Assembly (NCBI GenBank): GCA_903873655.1
Contig: CAIQPH010000083.1
Location: forward strand, 1-56,792
Reading direction: 5' to 3'
Length of the DNA: 56,792 nt
Source of the DNA: an uncultured Holophagaceae bacterium
Lineage (GTDB): Bacteria; Acidobacteriota; Holophagae; Holophagales; Holophagaceae
Part shown: piece by piece, positions 32,842 to 39,924 of the stretch
How positions within the stretch are numbered: position 1 is the first letter of the stretch
Layout: each line of letters starts with the position of its first letter
Position numbers and translations under genes: made by a program
Notes under the pieces: generated by a model
What the model saw: only the letters and a program-made list of their open reading frames with translations
Databases searched by the model: none
Told to the model about the DNA's origin: nothing

Positions 32842-33650
32842 GGACCCTGGCTTCCGATGGCCGCCCACGCGTGGCCGACCTGCATGAGGCCTATGACCGG
32901 CTGGAGCAGGCCGGTTGGGCGAAGACCCAGGTGGCCGAGCAGGTCCTGGCCTCCGGGGCGGTGCTCCCCATCTGCGCCTATACCAGTGGACCGCAAGCTG
33001 GACGGGTGGTCATCGCCGGCATTCACGGCCGCGAGCCTGCCGGAGCCATTGCCCTTGCCCAGTATGTGGATCGGCTCATCCAGCTGGGCGCCACGCGTTC
33101 GATCCTCCTCCTGCCGCTGCTCAACCCCTGGGGCTACCACCGCCACCAGCGGTATGGCCCCAGCGGCCAGAGCGTGTCCGACAGCGACCACTGGCTGGGA
33201 CGCGCTGCTGAGGCTGCCTGCCCCGAAGCCAAGGCCATCACGGCCTATGTGATGGAGCAGGTCGATCTGGCGCCCTGCGCGGCGGTGCTGGACCTCCACG
33301 AAGACCCGGTCTACGAGGCTCCCGGCTATCACTTCGAAGGCAGGGGATCCTATCTCTATGCCACCGGCACCGGGGCCGCCAGCCACCCCGTCACGCGCCG
33401 GGTGGCGGCCTATCTCGGGAACAGCCCGATCCCACTGGTGATGAACGGGGTCACGCGGTTTGGCGAGACCCTGAATCAGGGCATGATCGTGGATTCCGAA
33501 GACGGTTCCATCGACGAGCTGCTGGCCAGGAAAAGGGGATGCACCCCGGTGATCACCACCGAACTGGTGCTGAAGGAGGAAAGCGATCCGCACCTGGCCG
33601 TCCGGGTTGCGGTCTACTTGGGCCTGCTGGACGTCTTTTTCGAGGATTGA
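32838..33650 (+). CDS. M14-family zinc carboxypeptidase/deacylase-like protein
   Basis: A 270-residue protein with the signature of M14 metallopeptidases and their aspartoacylase/succinylglutamate desuccinylase relatives: VVIAGIHGREPAGAIAL (zinc ligands of HxxE), NPWGYHRHQRYGPSGQSVSD, the third ligand in VLDLHEDPVYEAPGYH and a likely catalytic Glu in VITTELVLKEE. No signal peptide, so it probably acts in the cytosol. The start is TTG 32838, whose TTGA overlaps the upstream stop; the frame stays open about 440 bp upstream inside the aminotransferase gene, which I regard as chance. In this operon it may remove an acyl or amino-acid group from the imported substrate before transamination. Confidence 0.72.
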   Translation: MRTLASDGRPRVADLHEAYDRLEQAGWAKTQVAEQVLASGAVLPICAYTSGPQAGRVVIAGIHGREPAGAIALAQYVDRLIQLGATRSILLLPLLNPWGYHRHQRYGPSGQSVSDSDHWLGRAAEAACPEAKAITAYVMEQVDLAPCAAVLDLHEDPVYEAPGYHFEGRGSYLYATGTGAASHPVTRRVAAYLGNSPIPLVMNGVTRFGETLNQGMIVDSEDGSIDELLARKRGCTPVITTELVLKEESDPHLAVRVAVYLGLLDVFFED

Positions 33651-33655
33651 GCCCC

Positions 33656-34987
33656 ATGTGCACCACCATCGTCGTCGGGAAGAACCGCAGCGCCACCGGA
33701 TCGGTGCTGGTGGCCCACAGCGAGGAACTGGGCCGCAATGCCGCCCACAAAGTGGCAGTGAGTCCAGCCTTCGACGCGCGTGCAGACCCCTGCATCCGGC
33801 TTCACTCGGGCGGGGAACTCCCCCGCTCCGGGCGCTGTGCCCGGTATCTCTGCACCAAGGTGTTCTCCAAGAGCCACTACCCCGGCGAGCACACCTCCGG
33901 CGTGAACGAACATGGCGTGGCCGTGGCCAACAACATGGCCCTGATGCGCGGCATCCCCGAAGCGCGGGCCTATGACGTGGTTCCCGGCGGGGTGATCTGG
34001 ACCGAGTTCATGCAGGCGGTCCTCGAATCCGCCCGCAGCGCCCGGGAGGGGGTCGCCCTGGTGGGACAGCTGTGCAGCCGCTACGGGCTGAGTTGCGATT
34101 CCGGCACCATGATCACCGTTGCGGATCCGGACGAGGCCTGGTGGATCGAGTTGGCCCGGGACGGACAGTGGGTGGCCCAGCGCATCGGCCCCAACGAGGT
34201 GGCGGTCCGGGCCAACTGTTACCGGATCGGCGCGGTGGACTTCGAGGACGGTGATGGCGTCATGGCCTCTCCCACCCTCCTATCCCACGCTGAGAGCCGC
34301 GGCTGGTGCAGCCCTGGGGAGGCCTTCGAGTTCGCTCGCGCCTACGGGGACCCCGCGAACCAGGGCGACGCCTACAACCTGGACCGGCACGCCATGCTGG
34401 AGGCCCGGTTTGCGGGCAAGGCCAGGCTCAGTGCCGCCGATCTGATGGAAGCCCTCCGGGACGTCTACGAAGGCACGGAACTCTACCTGACCCGGCCCGA
34501 CGGCTCACCTTTCCGCACGCCCGTGCGCACCATCGCCCGCATGAACACCGAGGCCAGCACGGTGATCGAACTTCGCGCCCAATTGCCAGCCGGCATGGGC
34601 CACCGCCTGTGGGCTAGCCTGTCCACCTCCCTCACCGGCACCTATGTCCCGTTCCACCTGGGCATCGCGAGCATCGAATCCCACTACGCCACGGCGGGTC
34701 CCGACTACGACCCCACCTCTGCCTACTGGCTGTTCACGGAGCTCGCCAAGCTGGCGGACTACGGCTATACCCGGTGCATCGGCGAAATCCGGGACACCTG
34801 GACCGCCTTCGAGAAGGAGACCTTCGCCAGCCTCGAAGAGGCCGAGACAAAGGCGCTGGGCCTTCCCACGGCGGAGGCCCTGGCCCTGCTGGATGCCTTC
34901 GACCAGTCGCGCGCCGCCGAGGCGATCCGGACCCTCGAACGCCTGCTCGTCCGCGTCAAGACGCTGGTCTACCACGAAGCCTTCTGA
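33656..34987 (+). CDS. C69-family dipeptidase (PepD/acyl-coenzyme A:6-APA clan)
   Basis: A 443-residue N-terminal-nucleophile hydrolase of peptidase family C69. The protein begins MCTTIVVGKNRSATGSVLVA, so removal of Met exposes Cys2 as the nucleophile. Further marks are GVNEHGVAVANNMALM, DSGTMITVADPDEAWWIE and VAVRANCYRIGAVDFED. Family members hydrolyse dipeptides in the cytosol and tolerate unusual residues. It starts 5 bp after the M14-like gene and 14 bp before the transporter gene, so it probably processes what the transporter brings in. The mature-form Cys is present and nothing is truncated. Confidence 0.85.
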   Translation: MCTTIVVGKNRSATGSVLVAHSEELGRNAAHKVAVSPAFDARADPCIRLHSGGELPRSGRCARYLCTKVFSKSHYPGEHTSGVNEHGVAVANNMALMRGIPEARAYDVVPGGVIWTEFMQAVLESARSAREGVALVGQLCSRYGLSCDSGTMITVADPDEAWWIELARDGQWVAQRIGPNEVAVRANCYRIGAVDFEDGDGVMASPTLLSHAESRGWCSPGEAFEFARAYGDPANQGDAYNLDRHAMLEARFAGKARLSAADLMEALRDVYEGTELYLTRPDGSPFRTPVRTIARMNTEASTVIELRAQLPAGMGHRLWASLSTSLTGTYVPFHLGIASIESHYATAGPDYDPTSAYWLFTELAKLADYGYTRCIGEIRDTWTAFEKETFASLEEAETKALGLPTAEALALLDAFDQSRAAEAIRTLERLLVRVKTLVYHEAF

Positions 34988-35001
34988 TCCATCGAGGAAC
35001 C

Positions 35002-36429
35002 ATGAGCGTCTACCGCCAGCGTCTGATCGACTTCATGAGCAACATCAACCCCCTGGTGGTGGTGTTCCTCATGTCGGTGGTCTTCGCCCTGCTCACCTAC
35101 GTCATCCCCGGCGGAGAGTTCGAGCGCCACACCGTGCAGGTCATGGGTCAGGCCCGGGAGACCGTGGTGCCGGGGTCCTTTCACGCTGCGCGGTCCCACC
35201 CGCAGGGGTTCGTGCAGCTGTGGACGGTCTTCATGCGCGGGGCCCTGGAGGGTGCCGAGCGGTCCTTCCTCATCATGATCTCCGCCGGTGCCATCACCGC
35301 CATCATCGCCACGGGCGCCATCAACGCGGGCATCCAGCTGCTCATCCGGCGGACCGGGAACCTGGGCATGGGCTTCATCCCCGTGATGGTGTTCGCGACC
35401 GGCCTCTGCAGCGCCACCTTCGGCATGTACGAGGAGGCCATTCCCTTCATCCTCATCATCGCCCCGCTGCTCCTGTCCATGGGTTTCGACTCCATGATCG
35501 GCGTCTTCATCATGTACTGGAGCATTGCGGTGGGGTTCGCCTGCGGCATCACCAACCCCTACAACGTGGGGATCTCGCAGGCTATCGCCAACGTCCCGCT
35601 CTACTCCGGCATCGGCTTCCGCATCGTCTGCTTCCTGGTCTTCATGACGGTCACCAGCCTGGTGATCATGCGCTACGCCCGCCAGCTGAAGAAGGACCCG
35701 ACGCGCTCTCTCTCCTTCGAGGAGGACAAAGTGAACCGGGCCAAGGAGCATGTCGATCCGGCCGCCCGCGAGACGTTCGAGATGACCCCCCGCCGCGCCT
35801 TGGCCCTGATGCTCACTTTGGCCGGCTTCATCATCCTCATGGTCGGGCTGATGAAGCACGGGTGGGGCTTCCGGGAGATCGGGTCGCTCTACTTCTGGAT
35901 GGGGATCATCATCCCGGTCACCGGCGGACTGACCCTCTCCGAGATGATCGACCGGAACATCGAGGGCATGCGCAGCGTGGTAATCGCGGTCGTGATGATG
36001 AGTGCCGCCCAGATCCTCTACTTCATCCTGAACGACGCCCACATTCTGGACACCATCCTGAACTTCTTCGCGGGCTACATGAACCACCTGCCCCAGTTCG
36101 CCATCTCCTACGTGATGTTCGGCATCAGTGCACTCATGGCCGCGCTGCTGGGCAGCGCCTCCGGAACGGCGGCCACCCTGATGCCCATCCTCGCGCCCCT
36201 GGCCGACGTGCTGCACTTCTCCAAGCAGATCGTGGTGCGGGCCTTCCAGGTCGCCACGGGCGCCTTCAATTTCTGGATGCCCTGGGATGGCATCGCCTTC
36301 ACCATCTGCGCCATGGCCGGCGTGAAGTTCTTCCGCTACGTCAAGTACACGGCCAAGTTCGCGATCTTCGTCTACGTGCCGGTCGCGCTCGTGATGCTGC
36401 TGGTGTCAGTCCTCATCGGCTATCACTGA
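35002..36429 (+). CDS. YfcC-family membrane transporter
   Basis: A 475-residue inner-membrane protein with about 12 hydrophobic segments, of the YfcC/C4-dicarboxylate-carrier-like family, which includes basic-amino-acid and peptide-related secondary carriers. Visible family features are NPLVVVFLMSVVFALLTYVIPGGEFER at the N-terminus (shown here as NPLVVVFLMSVV and YVIPGGEFER), GMYEEAIPFILI, CGITNPYNVGISQAIA, SASGTAATLMPILAPLA and NFWMPWDGIAFT. It lies between the dipeptidase and the C39-like gene with 14 and 11 bp gaps. As the only transporter of the operon it is the obvious uptake or exchange system for the substrate. Which compound it moves cannot be read from sequence. Confidence 0.82.
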   Translation: MSVYRQRLIDFMSNINPLVVVFLMSVVFALLTYVIPGGEFERHTVQVMGQARETVVPGSFHAARSHPQGFVQLWTVFMRGALEGAERSFLIMISAGAITAIIATGAINAGIQLLIRRTGNLGMGFIPVMVFATGLCSATFGMYEEAIPFILIIAPLLLSMGFDSMIGVFIMYWSIAVGFACGITNPYNVGISQAIANVPLYSGIGFRIVCFLVFMTVTSLVIMRYARQLKKDPTRSLSFEEDKVNRAKEHVDPAARETFEMTPRRALALMLTLAGFIILMVGLMKHGWGFREIGSLYFWMGIIIPVTGGLTLSEMIDRNIEGMRSVVIAVVMMSAAQILYFILNDAHILDTILNFFAGYMNHLPQFAISYVMFGISALMAALLGSASGTAATLMPILAPLADVLHFSKQIVVRAFQVATGAFNFWMPWDGIAFTICAMAGVKFFRYVKYTAKFAIFVYVPVALVMLLVSVLIGYH

Positions 36430-36440
36430 CAGGAGGCTCC

Positions 36441-37133
36441 ATGTCCAACCCGTCCCGAGTCGGAATCATCCTAGTCACCCTGGGCAGCAGCCTTGCCTGG
36501 GGCCAGCAGCCCTCGGCGCCGCAGGTGCCCAGCCCTCCGAAGGCCATTCGCACCTCAGTCACCCCCCGCCTGCCTGGCAACGCCTTGAAGGTCCCACTCT
36601 TCCGGCAGGCCACGGGGTATTCCTGCGGGGCGTGCTCCCTGCAGTCGGTCCTCTGCTACTGGCAGGTGTTTTCGGGCCAGGAGAGCCAGCTCTACGCTCG
36701 ACTGGACACCACGCCCAAGGATGGTACGGCACCCGAAAAGCTGGTGGAGGTGGCCCGGTCCTTCGGCCTGACGGCCCGTATGCAGGAGGGCACCACTCTG
36801 GAGGACCTCCGAAAGGCGCTGGCTCAGGGCATCACGATCATCCTGAATCTCCAGGCCTGGCGCGATGCGGTCCCCCAAGCCAAACCCTGGAAAGAGACCT
36901 GGGCAGAGGGGCACTACGTGGTGCTGGTGGGCATGGACGATCACCACCTCTATGCCATGGACCCGTCCGTCTCCGGTGCCTACGCCTACCTTCCTAAGGC
37001 AGAGTTCCTGGAGCGTTGGCATGACTTCGAGGACCGCACCGGCACGCGCCGTGAATACCATCAGCTGGCCGTGTTCATCCAGGGTGCCAAACCGGCCGGC
37101 ACTTTCCCCCGTCCCCTGGTGAAGATGGAGTAG
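36441..37133 (+). CDS. Secreted C39-like cysteine peptidase domain protein
   Basis: A 230-residue protein with a probable signal peptide (VGIILVTLGSSLAWG followed by Gln) and one papain-like C39 domain: Cys in QATGYSCGACSLQSVLCYW, His in GHYVVLVGMDDHHLYAMDPS with the following Asp. C39 domains are best known from bacteriocin exporters, where they cut double-Gly leaders, but here the domain stands alone, without ABC or membrane parts, and should be periplasmic or outside. AGGAGG precedes ATG 36441. It ends the operon, 4 bp from the convergent molybdenum hydroxylase gene. It may free peptides for the transporter; its link to the pathway is only positional. Confidence 0.72.
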   Translation: MSNPSRVGIILVTLGSSLAWGQQPSAPQVPSPPKAIRTSVTPRLPGNALKVPLFRQATGYSCGACSLQSVLCYWQVFSGQESQLYARLDTTPKDGTAPEKLVEVARSFGLTARMQEGTTLEDLRKALAQGITIILNLQAWRDAVPQAKPWKETWAEGHYVVLVGMDDHHLYAMDPSVSGAYAYLPKAEFLERWHDFEDRTGTRREYHQLAVFIQGAKPAGTFPRPLVKME

Positions 37134-37136
37134 GGC

Positions 37137-39236
37137 TCAGGTGGCCAGCGCCTGCTTGATCCTCTCCGGCGTCATGGGCAGCTGCAGCATCCGGACGCCC
37201 ACCGCGTCATGGATGGCATTGGCGATCAGGGCGCCCATGACGACGATGGCCGGTTCGCCGCCGCCCTGGGCGGGCAGGGCTGGATTCGGCATGAGAATCG
37301 TCTGGATCTCCGGGACCTGGGAGAACCTCGGGATCCGGTAGGTGTCGAAGTTCTCATCCAGGACCTTCCCCGCCTGGAAGCGGACTTCCTCTGAAAGCGC
37401 GTAGCCCAACCCCATGGTGATGCAGCCCTCCATCTGCTGGCGAGCTCCGTCAGGATTCACGACCACGCCCATGTCCTGGGCAACGACCACGCGCTTCACC
37501 TTCACCTCGCCGGTCTGCCGGTCGACGGCCACCTCGGCCATGGCCGCCACCAGTGTGTCGCGGTGGTCCGCGCAGGCCACGCCGAAGCCCCGGCCGCTCG
37601 GACCGGCCTTCGGGGTCCAGCCGAAGGCTTTCGCCGCCGCCTGCAGCACCCCCACCATCCGGGGATTCTTGAGATGGCGGAGCCTGAATTCCAGTGGATC
37701 CACCTTGGCCTTGGCAGCCAGGGCATCCATGTGGGCTTCCCGGGCATGGACATTGGTATTGGCGGCGGGTGCGCGCCAGGGCCCGATGCCGAAGGGGTGC
37801 AGCCCGGCCGGGTTGCCGCCCATCCAGCCGCCCGAAGAGAGGATCCTCTGGTGGTCAATGTCGTAGACCGTCTCCGCCTCCGCCTCTCCGGCGCAGTAGA
37901 CGTGGTGCTCCCAGAAGGCGATCCGCCCGCTCTTGTCCAGGCCCGAGCGGATCTTGACGACGGCGGCGGGACGGAACGTGTCCAAGAAGAACTCCTCCTT
38001 GCGGCTCCAGGCCACCTGCACGGGACAACCCGCCAGACGGGCCAGGCGGGCGGCTTCCAGCGCCTGGGGGCCGACACCCTTGCCGCCAAAACCGCCACCG
38101 AGGAAGGGCGTGATGACCCGGACTTTATCTGGACTCAACCCGAAGGTCTGGGCCAGCTGCCCCTTCAGCATGAAGGGCGCCTGGGTGGACGCCCAGACCG
38201 TCAAGCGCCCCTTCTCCCACTGGGCCACGGCAGCGTGGGGCTCCAGGGGGGCGTGGGCCACGTAGCTGTTGAGGTAGGTGGCATCCAGCCGGAACTCTGA
38301 CTCGGCCTCACCAGTCGGGATGGATCCCCTGGCCACCAGTTCCTCCGCGGGCGGCGCCTCCTTGAGCAGATGGTCGAAGATGGTCCGGTCGTCCAGGGTG
38401 GAGGGCGAGGGCTGGAACCTGGCCTTGACGCGGTCCAGGGCCTTCCGGGCGATGTCGGGCCGGAGGTGCAGCACGGCCACCAAGTCGCCGTTCTGGATCA
38501 CCCGGACCCCTGGGACCTTCTCCGCTTCCGATACATCCGCGGACAGCAGCTTGGCCCCGTGGGCAGGGGAGCGCAGAAGACACGCATGGAGAAGGCCTGG
38601 AGGCAGGATGTCGGCGGCGTACTTCGTCCCTCCGGTCACCTTCTGGCGCCCATCCTTGCGGGGCGCGTCCTTGCCTACCACCGTGAACCGAGAGACGGGC
38701 TTCACTTTCACATCCTGCAGGTGCCGCTCGATGCGCCGACCCTCGACCAACTCGCCGTAGGACACATGACGGGACAAATCCCCCACTACGGACACCACGC
38801 CCGCGTCAACCTGGAGTCGATCCGCGGGGGCGCCCAGCCGCTCTGCGGCCAGGCCCACCAGGACGGCCCTGGCCTCTGCCGCAGCACCTCGCAGTACCGG
38901 GCCGAACTGCCAGACGCTCAGGGAGCCCCAAGTGCCCATGTCCCAGGGACAGAGGTCCGTATCGCCCATGAGCATGTCCACCTGGTCCAGGGGGACATCC
39001 AGTTCTTCTGCAGCCAGCATGGCCAGGGCGGTCATGCTGCCCTGGCCCATCTCGATCTTGCCCACAAAGCAGCTCACGCGGCCGTCGGGGCCGATCTTGA
39101 GGTAGGCGTTGAAGTCCTTCGGATACGAAGGCCGTTGCGGAGCCTTCTCAGGCTCCTGGAGCGCCGCAGACAGCGGAAAAGTGATGAAGAGCCCCACCGC
39201 TCCGGTGGCTTTGAGGAAGTCGCGGCGGTCGATCAC
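37137..39236 (-). CDS. Molybdopterin-binding subunit of an IorB-type aldehyde/isoquinoline oxidoreductase
   Basis: The large subunit (699 residues) of a xanthine-oxidase-family molybdenum hydroxylase. The N-terminus IDRRDFLKATGAVGLFITF is a Tat signal (RRDFLK), so the folded enzyme is exported. Visible motifs are VGKIEMGQGSMTALAMLAAEEL (given in part: IEMGQGSMTALAM), FLGGGFGGKGVGPQ, and QGGGEPAIVVMGA near the C-terminus with the catalytic glutamate. The single chain, Tat signal and missing FAD subunit fit isoquinoline 1-oxidoreductase IorB rather than cytosolic xanthine dehydrogenase. The GTG start at 39236 has GGAGG 6 bp upstream and overlaps the 2Fe-2S gene by 4 bp; the frame open farther upstream runs through that gene. 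Substrate unknown (aldehyde or N-heterocycle). Confidence 0.87.
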   Translation of the reverse strand: MIDRRDFLKATGAVGLFITFPLSAALQEPEKAPQRPSYPKDFNAYLKIGPDGRVSCFVGKIEMGQGSMTALAMLAAEELDVPLDQVDMLMGDTDLCPWDMGTWGSLSVWQFGPVLRGAAAEARAVLVGLAAERLGAPADRLQVDAGVVSVVGDLSRHVSYGELVEGRRIERHLQDVKVKPVSRFTVVGKDAPRKDGRQKVTGGTKYAADILPPGLLHACLLRSPAHGAKLLSADVSEAEKVPGVRVIQNGDLVAVLHLRPDIARKALDRVKARFQPSPSTLDDRTIFDHLLKEAPPAEELVARGSIPTGEAESEFRLDATYLNSYVAHAPLEPHAAVAQWEKGRLTVWASTQAPFMLKGQLAQTFGLSPDKVRVITPFLGGGFGGKGVGPQALEAARLARLAGCPVQVAWSRKEEFFLDTFRPAAVVKIRSGLDKSGRIAFWEHHVYCAGEAEAETVYDIDHQRILSSGGWMGGNPAGLHPFGIGPWRAPAANTNVHAREAHMDALAAKAKVDPLEFRLRHLKNPRMVGVLQAAAKAFGWTPKAGPSGRGFGVACADHRDTLVAAMAEVAVDRQTGEVKVKRVVVAQDMGVVVNPDGARQQMEGCITMGLGYALSEEVRFQAGKVLDENFDTYRIPRFSQVPEIQTILMPNPALPAQGGGEPAIVVMGALIANAIHDAVGVRMLQLPMTPERIKQALAT

Positions 39237-39706
39237 CGGGCACCTCCCTTCGTTGCGGCAGCTTCCACTGCGGCGAGGATCCTCACATGGGCGCCGCAGC
39301 GGCAAAGGTTCCCATCCAGGGCCTCGGCCACCTGTCGCTGGTCTGGTTTCGGGGTCTTCTTCAGGAGGGCATAGGCGCTGAGGATCATGCCCGGCGTGCA
39401 GAACCCACACTGGAATGCGTTATGCAACAGGAAGGCCTCCTGCATGGGATGGAGGGCGCCGCTCAGCTCCAGGCCCTCGATGGTCAGCACCGTCCTGCCC
39501 GCGACGGACGCCAGGGGCGTAGAGCAGGACCGCACGGCCTCCCCATCCACCAGCACCGTGCAGGCGCCGCACAGCCCCTCGCCGCAACCGATTTTGGTGC
39601 CCGTGAGCCCCAGGTCGCTTCTCAGGACGTAAGCCAGCATCCGCGTGCCGTCAGCCTCCACGGACAGCTTGCGACCATTGAGGGTGAAGGAAATGGTCTT
39701 GGCCAT
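39233..39706 (-). CDS. 2Fe-2S subunit of the molybdenum hydroxylase (IorA/CoxS-like)
   Basis: A 157-residue protein with two 2Fe-2S clusters that passes electrons from the molybdenum centre. The plant-type cluster ligands are in GCGEGLCGACTVLVDG with a later Cys in RSCSTPL; the second cluster is CGFCTPGMILSAYALL plus GNLCRCGAHVRI. ATG 39706 has AAGGAG 5 bp upstream; the frame continues 31 codons further without similarity. It has no signal of its own and is expected to be carried out with the Tat-tagged large subunit. No FAD-binding subunit follows, so electrons probably go to a cytochrome. The 218-bp region up to the divergent M61 gene contains no clear promoter or repeat that I can defend. 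Confidence 0.92.
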   Translation of the reverse strand: MAKTISFTLNGRKLSVEADGTRMLAYVLRSDLGLTGTKIGCGEGLCGACTVLVDGEAVRSCSTPLASVAGRTVLTIEGLELSGALHPMQEAFLLHNAFQCGFCTPGMILSAYALLKKTPKPDQRQVAEALDGNLCRCGAHVRILAAVEAAATKGGAR

Positions 39707-39924
39707 AGCTGCTCCTTCTGCATCCGTGGCTTCGGCCTGCGCTTTTCGGGGAAGGGAAGGGCGGCCAGAAAGTTCAGTCCATTGTCCTACTGCCCGCAAC
39801 TTGAGGCGCCTGGAACTTGACCCAGGTGTAGCTCTGGCTCATCGCGGGTCCGAAACCTCTTTCGCAATTGGCGGCGAGAGCCCAGACTCCGTGAATTCCC
39901 TTCCCACTTGGAGGTAATCATTCA

